DNA from: Flavobacteriales bacterium
GTDB lineage: Bacteria; Bacteroidota; Bacteroidia; Flavobacteriales; Flavobacteriaceae
Assembly (NCBI GenBank): GCA_027061855.1
Contig: JAMOVT010000029.1
Location: 1 to 50,921 of the forward strand
DNA length: 50,921 nt
Direction of reading: 5' to 3'
The position numbers and the translations under genes were made by a program. Below are positions 24,562 through 32,322 of this stretch, one piece after another. The notes beneath the pieces are model-generated. The model was not told the DNA's origin and ran no database searches. It was given only the letters and a program-made list of their open reading frames with translations. Positions within the stretch are counted from its first letter, which is position 1. The number at the start of each line of letters is the position of its first letter.

Positions 24562-24588
24562 TTTTGATACAAACTTAACGTATCAAAA
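24562..24588. promoter_or_regulatory. Inverted-repeat operator over the promoter of the oxidase operon
   Basis: TTTTGATAC (24562-24570), nine bases, then GTATCAAAA (24580-24588): a perfect 9-9-9 palindrome. On the minus strand TAAGTTTG (24577-24570) fits the TAnnTTTG -7 box, so the repeat sits squarely on the ctaB promoter, 17 bases before the start codon. A repressor bound here would block RNA polymerase. The regulator is unknown. Confidence 0.6.
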
Positions 24589-24677
24589 GTTACTTTCCTT
24601 CCTGGTTTTATAGATATTTTTTATAACGACTATCAATTCAAATGATACTTAAATAAAAAAACTTTATACGGCCTCTT

Positions 24678-24685
24678 TATCTTTG
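24678..24685 (+). promoter_or_regulatory. -7 promoter box of the DUF420 gene
   Basis: TATCTTTG, perfect TAnnTTTG, 12 bases before the ATG at 24698. It gives the DUF420 gene a promoter divergent from the oxidase operon. Confidence 0.55.
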
Positions 24686-24697
24686 CCATAAAAAATA

Positions 24698-25216
24698 ATG
24701 AAAACAAAAAGTAGTTTTTTGGTATTTCTTATTTCCGGATTAATCATCGGAGTAATTTTATTAACGATTTTCCTTCCTCCGTTTCAAATAGATAATACAC
24801 AAACATTTGCAAAACTACCTTTTTATAATGCACTCTTAAACGGATTATCTTTTCTCTCTTTGCTTTTAGCCTATTATTTCGTTAAAAAAGGAAAAATCAA
24901 AGAGCATATTTATTTTATTTTCACTGCTTTATTTTTCACCACATTATTTTTGTTCTCTTACCTCCTTTATCATTTCACCAATAAACCCACTCCATTTGGC
25001 GGAGGAGGTGCAATCAAAGTCTTCTATTTGATTCTACTCGGTACGCATATCATCCTGGCTGCCATGATGCTTCCTCTTATATTATTTACTTTAAAAGAAG
25101 CATTTGAAAAAAATTATACAAAACATAAAAAAATAGCCAGATGGACCTTGCCCATCTGGCTATACGTAAGTTTAACCGGTGTGCTTGTTTACTTATTGAA
25201 CCGCCCTTATTATTAA
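24698..25216 (+). CDS. DUF420 protein, CtaM-like oxidase maturation factor
   Basis: 172 residues with five hydrophobic segments and the DUF420 pattern: LPFYNALLNGLSFLSLLLAYYFVKKGKIKEHIYFIFTALFFTTLFLFSYLLYHF, then HIILAAMMLPLILFTLKEAF and KHKKIARWTLPIWLYVSLTGVLVYLL. Conserved polar residues Asn and His in these helices are present. In Bacillus the DUF420 protein CtaM is needed to mature cytochrome a oxidases, and the gene here diverges from the oxidase cluster, which supports the same role. Ends overlapping the convergent M3 peptidase stop by four bases. Confidence 0.88.
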   Translation: MKTKSSFLVFLISGLIIGVILLTIFLPPFQIDNTQTFAKLPFYNALLNGLSFLSLLLAYYFVKKGKIKEHIYFIFTALFFTTLFLFSYLLYHFTNKPTPFGGGGAIKVFYLILLGTHIILAAMMLPLILFTLKEAFEKNYTKHKKIARWTLPIWLYVSLTGVLVYLLNRPYY

Positions 25217-27252
25217 TCTTTCTTTTCCAAACCCGCCCGCTTTAACAAGGCTTGTAGACCGGGTTCTCTTCCTCTGAATTTTATATATAAATCCATGGGA
25301 TGCTCCGCTCCTCCTTTTTGCATTAATTCTTTAAAACCGTCTGCTGTTTCTTTATCAAATATGCCTTTTTCTTGAAATAAAGAAAAAGCATCTGCATCCA
25401 ATACTTCCGCCCATTTATAAGAATAATAACCGGCAGAATATCCCCCCGGAAAAATATGGCTGAAAGCAACACTCATATTATTTTCAGGATATACCGGAAG
25501 CAAACGTGTTTTTTCAAAAGAGGATATTTCATATTCTCCTACATTTTTCACTTTATCCGGTTCAAAATGATAATGCCAATCCATATCCAAAAAACCGAAA
25601 CTCAATTGGCGATTGGTAGCATAGCCTTCCATAAACTGCATGGATTTTTTAATTTTTTCAATCATCTCCACCGGAATAACTTCCCCGGTTTTATAATGAT
25701 GAGCAAAGAGTTCAAGCGCTTCCTTTTCATAGGCCCAATTTTCCATAATTTGAGAAGGTAATTCTACAAAATCCCAATATACATTAGTGCCTGAAAGAGA
25801 GGGGTAGTGTGTATCCGCCAATATCCCGTGAAGCGCATGACCGAATTCATGAAAAAAGGTGGTTACCTCTTGAAAATTTAATAAGGCGGGAAGAGTTTTT
25901 GACGGTTTTGAGAAATTTGTCACGATGGAAATATGAGGACGTGAATTTTCTCCGTCTTTCTTCCATTGAGATTTATAAGAAGTCATCCATGCGCCGGGTC
26001 GTTTTCCTTTTCGCGGGAAAAAGTCCAAATATAATAAAGCCAAAAACTCTCCTTTTTCATCCATCACTTTATATACTTCAACCTCAGAATGATATTTTTG
26101 TACTCCTGTTTCTTTTTCAAAAGATAATCCGTAGAGTCGATTTACTATTTCAAAAATCCCGTTTTTCACCTTTTCCAGTTCAAAATAAGGACGTAATTGC
26201 TCTTCTTCCAGATCTAATTCCTGCTGTTTTAACTTCTCCATATAATAAGATAAATCCCATTTTTCCAATGAATCGATTCCATCCTTCTTGGCCAAATTTT
26301 CCAATCGTTTAACATCTTGCTTAGCAGCCGGATAAGCAACTTTATATAAACTGTCGAGAAATTCCATTACTTTTCCGGGAGATTTAGCCATTCTTTCCTC
26401 CAATACAAAGTCGGCATGTGTATCATAACCCAATAACCGGGCTCTTTCCTTTCTTAAACGAGCAATTTGTAATACATTTTCACGATTATCAAATTTATTA
26501 TTCTTATAAGCTCTGGAACCAAATGCCAAGGCCATTTTTTTTCTCAACTCCCTGTTTTCCGCATATTTCATAAAAGGAATATAGGAAGGAGCTTGAAGAG
26601 TAAAAATCCATTTTTGTTTTCCATCGACAATTTGGGCCGCTTCCTTAATCAACGATTCGGGCAAGCCTGCCAGATCTTCTTCTTTATCGATTACCAATTG
26701 AAATGCATTGGTTTCAGCAAGAACATTTTTACTGAAATCTAATTTTAACCGTGTCAACTGTTGGTCAATCTCTCTCAATTTCTTTTTACCTTCTTCGTTT
26801 AGTAATGCTCCATTTCGGGTAAAACTTTTATAGGTTTTATCAAGCAGCCTTTTTTGTTCTTCCGTTAATTGATCTTTATCTGTATGTTCATATACATATT
26901 TAATTTTTTCAAACAAGGCTTTATTGAGTTTGATATCATTCCCCAATTCGGTAAGCATCGGCATAACTTCTTCTGCCACTTTTTGAAGTTCATCATTTGT
27001 TTCAGCCGAATTCAAATTGGAAAGCAAGCCCGACAAACGCCCCAATTCCATACCCGAAAATTCCAATGCTTCAATTGTATTGGTAAAATCCGGCATAGAG
27101 GGATTGACTATTATTTCATCGATTTCCCGCTTGGTTTTTGCTATATATTTTTCTATGGCCGGTTTAAAATGAGCGGGCTTGATTTCTTCAAAAGGAATAC
27201 TTTCAAAAGGAGTTGTAAAAAGATCGTTTAATAAAGGATTTTCATATTTCAT
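25213..27252 (-). CDS. M3 family metallopeptidase (oligopeptidase), cytosolic
   Basis: 679 residues without a signal peptide, so probably a cytosolic oligopeptidase that degrades short peptides. TFFHEFGHALHGILAD near residue 470 has the zinc-binding HEFGH, and DFVELPSQIMENW supplies the third zinc ligand. IFPGGYSAGYYSYKWAEVLDADAF is the C-terminal substrate loop. Sequence order is the same as in the lipoprotein M3 at 13496-15622, so the two are paralogues with different location. Three bases after the NifX-like gene, hence one operon. Confidence 0.93.
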   Translation of the reverse strand: MKYENPLLNDLFTTPFESIPFEEIKPAHFKPAIEKYIAKTKREIDEIIVNPSMPDFTNTIEALEFSGMELGRLSGLLSNLNSAETNDELQKVAEEVMPMLTELGNDIKLNKALFEKIKYVYEHTDKDQLTEEQKRLLDKTYKSFTRNGALLNEEGKKKLREIDQQLTRLKLDFSKNVLAETNAFQLVIDKEEDLAGLPESLIKEAAQIVDGKQKWIFTLQAPSYIPFMKYAENRELRKKMALAFGSRAYKNNKFDNRENVLQIARLRKERARLLGYDTHADFVLEERMAKSPGKVMEFLDSLYKVAYPAAKQDVKRLENLAKKDGIDSLEKWDLSYYMEKLKQQELDLEEEQLRPYFELEKVKNGIFEIVNRLYGLSFEKETGVQKYHSEVEVYKVMDEKGEFLALLYLDFFPRKGKRPGAWMTSYKSQWKKDGENSRPHISIVTNFSKPSKTLPALLNFQEVTTFFHEFGHALHGILADTHYPSLSGTNVYWDFVELPSQIMENWAYEKEALELFAHHYKTGEVIPVEMIEKIKKSMQFMEGYATNRQLSFGFLDMDWHYHFEPDKVKNVGEYEISSFEKTRLLPVYPENNMSVAFSHIFPGGYSAGYYSYKWAEVLDADAFSLFQEKGIFDKETADGFKELMQKGGAEHPMDLYIKFRGREPGLQALLKRAGLEKKD

Positions 27253-27255
27253 GGA

Positions 27256-27648
27256 TTAATTTTTTAAATAATTTATAATAATTTCTTTTAAATCCTCTCC
27301 GTGGGCACGTGCAATGGGAATTTCGGCCTCTTCCATATCCTTACGCATATATTTACCTAAGGCTTTATATAATAAAACATCCACATCTTTCAAAAGTTCC
27401 ACGACTTCATCATGACGATGTTCTCCGTGATGATGCCCGTGTCCGTGACCATGTCCATGTCCATGCCTTCTATGTTCTCCGGTTTTATGCGATTCATCCT
27501 CATGATGATGTTTGGCATGTTCATTTATTCTGTATTCTTCTTTGGTAATATTTCCTTGCGAATCGAGATAAAAAACAGCAAATTCTTTGGCTCGTCCGGT
27601 TCGTTGAGCAATGTTTTTTCTATCGTTTGTGGCAATGGCTATTTTCAT
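27256..27648 (-). CDS. NifX/NifB-C-like protein with a His-rich insertion
   Basis: 130 residues. The ends match the dinitrogenase iron-molybdenum cofactor-binding fold: MKIAIATNDRKNIAQRTGRAKEFAVFYLD at the start, and VVELLKDVDVLLYKALGKYMRKDMEEAEIPI near the end. Between them (about residues 44-80) lies a metal-binding-like run of HG repeats and H/D/E clusters. No nitrogenase genes are in the window, so a role in nitrogen fixation is not implied; a metal or Fe-S chaperone or sensor is possible. In DNA the HG run is a hexamer-like repeat (27431-27472) that may vary by slippage. Forms an operon with the cytosolic M3 peptidase. Confidence 0.75.
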   Translation of the reverse strand: MKIAIATNDRKNIAQRTGRAKEFAVFYLDSQGNITKEEYRINEHAKHHHEDESHKTGEHRRHGHGHGHGHGHHHGEHRHDEVVELLKDVDVLLYKALGKYMRKDMEEAEIPIARAHGEDLKEIIINYLKN

Positions 27649-27664
27649 GACAAATATTTTTAAA

Positions 27665-27672
27665 CAAATTTA
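27665..27672 (-). promoter_or_regulatory. -7 promoter box of the NifX-like / M3 operon
   Basis: TAAATTTG on the minus strand, 16 bases before the start codon at 27648. Confidence 0.45.
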
Positions 27673-27698
27673 ATTAGAATAATTCTAAATAATAACTT

Positions 27699-28322
27699 TT
27701 AAAACAGAAAAATACTCAAACCGAGAAGAATCAAAATCAAACCGAATAATTTGGATATATATTTTTCGTATTTGTTATAATATCGAATGATCACCGGACG
27801 AGTAAAAAGGCTGGCGACCAAATAAAACCAAAAAAAATTAGTCAATAACATCATCAAAATAATGATTCCAATCATATAGTTAGGCAAATCCGGTGGAATT
27901 ACCACGGAAAAAATACTTAAAAAAAAGAGAGATGCTTTGGGGTTTAGGATATTAGTCAAAAAACCCATTTTTATAAATTTACGCGGTTCTATTCTTTGGT
28001 TTCTCGTCTGATTTTTATCTATTTCAACGGGAATATACTTTTGTTTCAACGATTTAATCCCTAAATAGATTATATAAAGAGCTCCCAAACTTTTTATAAA
28101 CTGAAAAAGGGCAGGATATTTTTTCAGCAAAAGAGCTACCCCGGTCAATGAATAGATAATATGGATACTTACTCCCAAAGCAATTCCTAAACTGAGATAA
28201 ATTCCGGCTTTTTTTCCATATTGCATACTATTCTTTAAAACCAATAAAAAATCAGGACCGGGACTGGAAACAGCCATAATATGCAACATAAAAATCAAAC
28301 CGAGTAATGAAAGATATTCCAT
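27699..28322 (-). CDS. LysE family translocator
   Basis: Inner-membrane exporter of amino acids or related small molecules. 207 residues from the ATG at 28322, with six hydrophobic segments. SSPGPDFLLVLKNSMQYGKKAGIYLSLGIALG near residues 17-50 is the LysE/RhtB signature (P-G-P followed by the G-x-x-x-G helix), and NPKASLFFLSIFS near 125 the second one. The longer upstream frame is rejected because it would start before the promoter. Substrate not predictable. Confidence 0.9.
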   Translation of the reverse strand: MEYLSLLGLIFMLHIMAVSSPGPDFLLVLKNSMQYGKKAGIYLSLGIALGVSIHIIYSLTGVALLLKKYPALFQFIKSLGALYIIYLGIKSLKQKYIPVEIDKNQTRNQRIEPRKFIKMGFLTNILNPKASLFFLSIFSVVIPPDLPNYMIGIIILMMLLTNFFWFYLVASLFTRPVIIRYYNKYEKYISKLFGLILILLGLSIFLF

Positions 28323-28338
28323 ATTGAAATAGTTTGGA

Positions 28339-28354
28339 TATATTTGCAAATATA
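28339..28354. promoter_or_regulatory. Back-to-back -7 boxes of the lysE/ybbR divergent promoters
   Basis: TATATTTGCAAATATA is a perfect 16-base palindrome made of two abutting TAnnTTTG boxes, one for each strand. Each lies in place to serve LysE (start 28322, minus) and the YbbR protein (start 28367, plus). The two polymerases cannot bind at once. Confidence 0.55.
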
Positions 28355-28366
28355 AACCATTCTTAT

Positions 28367-29320
28367 ATGGCAAGCGGACTTAAAAATTATCTGTCTTTTT
28401 TTATAAAGAACAATACTTTCAGAAATTTTTTTTACTTTCTTCTGATTTCCGCCTCTTTATGGTTTCTATCGAGATTATCTGATACTTATTCCTACAAAAT
28501 AAACCTTCCTGTCCGCTATATGGATACACAAGGAACTCCTCTTCCCTCCTCCTTTAATCGCGATACTCTATATGTAGAAATAGAAGCTTCCGGATTTCGA
28601 ATACTAGGAATTAAATTACAAAAACCTATATTTTATTATCATATAAACCCCAAAAAATCTCCTGTTTGGTATCCTCCGAAAAAGTTTTCATCCATAAGAA
28701 AACTTCTCGGCAAGGAAGTAAAAATAATCCAGATAAAACCGGATAAAATCAGTATAAATCATAAAGAAATCACTCAAAAAAGCCTGCCGGTTATTCCTGT
28801 GATTGACATAGAATTCCGGGAAGGTTATAAAAATACTTCTCCTCCTGTTTTATTCCCTCCAAAAATAACCGTTTACGGAAAAAAGGAGGTTTTGGATAGT
28901 ATGAAAAAAATCAATACGCTGCCGGTTCATCTCACTGATGTTCATTCAGATATAGAAAAAAATATCAAATTGGAATTACCGAATGGCATTAAAGCCGGCC
29001 AATCTTCCGTTAGCCTTAAAATTCCCGTTGATCAAATTGTAGAAGATGAAAAAATCCTTCCCGTTTCGCTTCCCAAAAATTTCACAAACAATGACTACCT
29101 GATTCTACCTAAAACAGCTCGTTTGATTTTCTCATTTTTCAAAAAAGATTTTACTTCCTTACAAAACAAAGAATTAAAACTTACAGTAAATCCGGAAGAT
29201 TTAAAAAAAGGAAAAAGAAAGGCTAAAATATATTTGGCCCGAAAACCCAAAGAAATCCTCAATTATAAAATTATCCCGCAAGAAGCAACAATTTTAATGA
29301 AAAATGAAAAAAATAATTAA
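28367..29320 (+). CDS. YbbR-like domain protein
   Basis: 317 residues: one N-terminal membrane helix (FRNFFYFLLISASLWFLS), then an extracytoplasmic region rich in beta strands with at least one repeat of the YbbR pattern (LPVIPVIDIEFREGYKNTSPPVLFPPKITVYGKKEVLDSMKKINTLPVHLTDV, about residues 145-200). YbbR domains occur in CdaR, which regulates c-di-AMP cyclases; no cyclase gene is nearby. Start chosen at the ATG 28367; a TTG 33 bases upstream lies before the -7 box. Overlaps coaE by 17 bases, a pairing I know from other Bacteroidota. Confidence 0.8.
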   Translation: MASGLKNYLSFFIKNNTFRNFFYFLLISASLWFLSRLSDTYSYKINLPVRYMDTQGTPLPSSFNRDTLYVEIEASGFRILGIKLQKPIFYYHINPKKSPVWYPPKKFSSIRKLLGKEVKIIQIKPDKISINHKEITQKSLPVIPVIDIEFREGYKNTSPPVLFPPKITVYGKKEVLDSMKKINTLPVHLTDVHSDIEKNIKLELPNGIKAGQSSVSLKIPVDQIVEDEKILPVSLPKNFTNNDYLILPKTARLIFSFFKKDFTSLQNKELKLTVNPEDLKKGKRKAKIYLARKPKEILNYKIIPQEATILMKNEKNN

Positions 29321-29909
29321 AGTAGGTTTAACAGGTGGTATCGGAAGTGGAAAAACCACTGTCGCCGGTTTTTTCGAAAAATTGGGAATTCCCGTCTATT
29401 ATGCCGATATGCATGCCAAAATTTTGATGCAGGAGAATCCCGATATAAAAAAAGAATTAATTAAGGTTTTTGGAAATAAGGTTTATCAAAACAATCACTT
29501 AAACCGCTCCTATCTCGCCTCCATTGTTTTTTCTGATAAGGACAAACTTTACAAATTGGAACAAATTGTACATCCTTCGGTACGAAAAGATTTTATCAAA
29601 TGGACTGAAAAACAAAAAGCACCTTATGTAATTGTAGAAAATGCAATACTGCATAAAAGCGGCATGGATAAACTGGTGGATTATGTCATCGTAGTAACAT
29701 CAGATACACAAAAACGGATCGAAAGGCTAAAAAAAAGAGATAAAGTTGACAATGAACAAATACAGAAAAGAATAAATAATCAAGAAAGTAACGAGGAACT
29801 GTTAAAAAAAGCAGATTTTATCATAAAAAACAATAAAAACCTTGATTCTCTAGGAGAAAAGGTTAAATTAATAGATCTAAAACTTAAAAATTCGTTAAAT
29901 AAAAGTTAA
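29304..29909 (+). CDS. coaE: Dephospho-CoA kinase
   Basis: Last step of coenzyme A synthesis: phosphorylates the 3'-OH of dephospho-CoA. 201 residues, the usual length. GLTGGIGSGKTTVAGFF (residues 8-24) is the P-loop, PVYYADMHAKIL the Asp-containing CoA site, and IVHPSVRKDF the conserved H-P-x-V-R. The lid region KRIERLKKRDKVDNEQIQKRI near 150 is also typical. Overlaps the YbbR gene. Confidence 0.95.
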   Translation: MKKIIKVGLTGGIGSGKTTVAGFFEKLGIPVYYADMHAKILMQENPDIKKELIKVFGNKVYQNNHLNRSYLASIVFSDKDKLYKLEQIVHPSVRKDFIKWTEKQKAPYVIVENAILHKSGMDKLVDYVIVVTSDTQKRIERLKKRDKVDNEQIQKRINNQESNEELLKKADFIIKNNKNLDSLGEKVKLIDLKLKNSLNKS

Positions 29910-29948
29910 TTTTTAGACTTATTTTATTATTAATCAAATGGTTTAACA

Positions 29949-29956
29949 TATCTTTG
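29949..29956 (+). promoter_or_regulatory. -7 promoter box of the two-component operon
   Basis: TATCTTTG fits TAnnTTTG and ends three bases before the ATG at 29960, which predicts a leaderless or near-leaderless message. Confidence 0.5.
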
Positions 29957-29959
29957 CAT

Positions 29960-31525
29960 ATGAAAAGAAGGAGTATTGTTGTACTGGTTATATTTATGAC
30001 GATTTCCGTTTTGGGGATTCGGATGATGCAGGTAAAATTGCGGGATAATGATATCAAATTACGTGATCAACAATTTTATTATACGATCAATCAGATTTTA
30101 TATGATATCACTAACAAAGCACAAGACCAAGAAATCGCTCGCTATCAAAAACAGATAAGCCAATCTGCTGACTCGCTCACAACCGGTAACGCTTATGAAT
30201 TTGTTTATAAAAAACAAAATAAGCATACCAATGAGATTTTTGCTTACAAGCATTTGGTCCTTGAAAAAGGTTTGAATCTCAAATTTCCAATCACCGAAGA
30301 ACAATTCGACTCGGTTTTTGGAAAGTTAAGTATTTCTAAAACCAGTTCAAATTTCTTTAAAAAAGGAAAAAGAATTGTAAACAGGGGATTGGAACGAAGC
30401 GGGCTGGACTTAAACAATACGTATTTCACCCGCGTCATCAAAGATATTTCCGTAATAGAACCTATATATAAAAGGGTCTCTACGGATAGCTTGAAAAGTT
30501 GGATTGATAAGGAACTCTTTAAAAGAGGGATTGATTATAAATATGAATTTGGGATTACCAATGACGGCATTTTGACAAAAGTGCACTCAAAAGGTTTTTC
30601 CTTGGACAATAAAGCTTTTAAATTCTATCGTTTTAGAATTTTTCCGGATGACTCGGAACAAACAAAATATGAATTAGTTCTTGCATTTAATAAAAACGAA
30701 TTATTTAAGCATGAAAGCTTGAGAATTCAATTTCTGTCCGATTTATTGATGGCTATCATTTTGATTATCTATATTCTGACTATCTATTTTATCATTCGTC
30801 AGAAGAAAATATCACAAATGAAAACCGATTTTATCAATAATATGACGCATGAATTCAAAACACCGATTGCCACCATCAATTTGATTACAGATGCAATGAA
30901 GACGCCGATGGTAATGAAAAATGAAAAGATGATCACGCATTACATCTCCATGCTGAAAGAGGAAAACAAAAGAATGTTGAATCAAGTGGAAAATGTACTG
31001 AATATGTCGGTGCTTGATAAGGCAGAAATGATAATCAATGAAAAACCGGTAGATGTACACGAAATTTTAAATAATGCCATCAATCATGTCAATCTGATTA
31101 TTAAGAATAAAAACGGGCATCTGAAAAAGGATTATCAAGCTACAAAAACAATGGTAAACGGAGACGAGGTTTTGCTAACCAATGTATTTGTGAATATTTT
31201 GGATAATGCCATCAAATATTCAAAAGAAATTCCCGAGATTGAAGTAAAGACCTATAATGACGGAGGAAGTATAATTGTTGAAATTAAAGATCACGGAATC
31301 GGGATGGCTCGCTCGGAACAAAAGAAAATTTTTGACAGATTTTACCGGGCATCCACCGGCGATATTCACAATGTAAAAGGGCATGGGCTCGGATTGACAT
31401 ATGTTTGGAAAGTAATTCATGCTTTAAAAGGAAAAATTAAAGTAAAAAGTGCAAAAGACAAAGGAAGTACATTCATTATCAAACTTCCTTTGAAAAAAAT
31501 AAATAGTAAAACACACACAAACTAA
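29960..31525 (+). CDS. Sensor histidine kinase
   Basis: 521 residues from the ATG at 29960 (an in-frame TTG at 29954 overlaps the promoter). Two membrane helices (near 5-22 and 252-275) enclose a roughly 230-residue periplasmic sensor domain of unknown fold. The HisKA H-box is NNMTHEFKTPIATIN with the phosphorylated His297; the ATPase domain has N-box VNILDNAIKYS, G1 IKDHGIGMA, F and G2 GHGLGLTYVWKV. No HAMP domain is evident between helix 2 and the H-box. Forms an operon with the response regulator six bases downstream. The pair next to coaE resembles RprX/RprY of Bacteroides; signal unknown. Confidence 0.93.
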   Translation: MKRRSIVVLVIFMTISVLGIRMMQVKLRDNDIKLRDQQFYYTINQILYDITNKAQDQEIARYQKQISQSADSLTTGNAYEFVYKKQNKHTNEIFAYKHLVLEKGLNLKFPITEEQFDSVFGKLSISKTSSNFFKKGKRIVNRGLERSGLDLNNTYFTRVIKDISVIEPIYKRVSTDSLKSWIDKELFKRGIDYKYEFGITNDGILTKVHSKGFSLDNKAFKFYRFRIFPDDSEQTKYELVLAFNKNELFKHESLRIQFLSDLLMAIILIIYILTIYFIIRQKKISQMKTDFINNMTHEFKTPIATINLITDAMKTPMVMKNEKMITHYISMLKEENKRMLNQVENVLNMSVLDKAEMIINEKPVDVHEILNNAINHVNLIIKNKNGHLKKDYQATKTMVNGDEVLLTNVFVNILDNAIKYSKEIPEIEVKTYNDGGSIIVEIKDHGIGMARSEQKKIFDRFYRASTGDIHNVKGHGLGLTYVWKVIHALKGKIKVKSAKDKGSTFIIKLPLKKINSKTHTN

Positions 31526-31530
31526 ATATT

Positions 31531-32262
31531 ATGATGACACCAAGTAAACAAAAAATTCTACTCGTAGAAGATGATATGAATTTCGGTATCATCCTTCGTG
31601 ATTACCTGATGCTGAACGATTATGATGTTGTTTTGGCAAGAAACGGTATGGAGGGGTTTGAGAAGTTTAAAAAGGATAATTTTGACCTGATTATCCTTGA
31701 TGTAATGATGCCTTATAAAGACGGATTTACCTTAGCCAAAGAAATACGTCAAAGAGACCAAAAAGTACCTCTTATTTTCTTAACAGCTAAAAATTTAAAA
31801 GAAGATATGCTGAAAGGCTATCAAATCGGTGCTGATGATTACATCAATAAACCATTTGATTCTGAGGTTTTAATTTACAAAATCAAAGCTTTGTTAAACC
31901 GTTCTGCCAAAGAAAAAGAAAAGGAACGAAAAACCTTAAACAATTTCAAAATAGGAGATTTTACCTTTGATGCCAAATTGCGTCAACTTAAATACAAAGA
32001 TGAGGAGGCTGTTAAATTATCCCCCAAAGAAAGTAAATTGTTGCAACTATTGGCTACTTACAAAAATGACTTAATGCCAAGAGACAAAGCCTTGACTGAA
32101 ATATGGCAAGACGACAATTATTTTACTTCCAGAAGTATGGATGTGTATATCGCCAAATTAAGAAAGGTCTTGAAAAAAGATCCTTCCGTTAAAATTGTTA
32201 ATATACACGGAGCCGGATTCCGGTTGGTAGATCCCAGTGAAGTAACGGAAAACATGAAATAA
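31531..32262 (+). CDS. OmpR-family response regulator
   Basis: 243 residues. Receiver domain about 8-122 with acidic pocket LVEDD (Asp14, Asp15), phosphoacceptor Asp57 in LIILDVMMP, the Thr of FLTAKN and the Lys of YINKPFD. The C-terminal winged-helix domain (KESKLLQLLATYKNDLMPRDKALTEIWQDDNYFTSRSMDVYIAKLRK) binds DNA. A likely partner of the kinase directly upstream, and a RprY-like regulator. Followed by a strong terminator. Confidence 0.94.
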   Translation: MMTPSKQKILLVEDDMNFGIILRDYLMLNDYDVVLARNGMEGFEKFKKDNFDLIILDVMMPYKDGFTLAKEIRQRDQKVPLIFLTAKNLKEDMLKGYQIGADDYINKPFDSEVLIYKIKALLNRSAKEKEKERKTLNNFKIGDFTFDAKLRQLKYKDEEAVKLSPKESKLLQLLATYKNDLMPRDKALTEIWQDDNYFTSRSMDVYIAKLRKVLKKDPSVKIVNIHGAGFRLVDPSEVTENMK

Positions 32263-32292
32263 ATTTTTAAAAATATTTTCTTTATTACTATC

Positions 32293-32322
32293 CCCTGTTT
32301 ATTCCCTTAAACAGGGTTTTTT
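32293..32322 (+). terminator. Terminator after the two-component operon
   Basis: CCCTGTTTA (32293-32301) pairs with TAAACAGGG (32308-32316) around a six-base loop, followed by six T. The structure overlaps the end of the convergent FAD oxidoreductase gene, whose stop codon is within the stem. Confidence 0.88.

Noticed and set aside
27431-27472. CRISPR-like or minisatellite repeat
   Set aside because: It is a short in-frame hexamer-like run that encodes the His/Gly tract, with no spacers.
27256-27648. Nitrogen fixation locus suggested by the NifX-like fold
   Set aside because: No other nif gene is in the window, and this fold is common outside nitrogen fixers.
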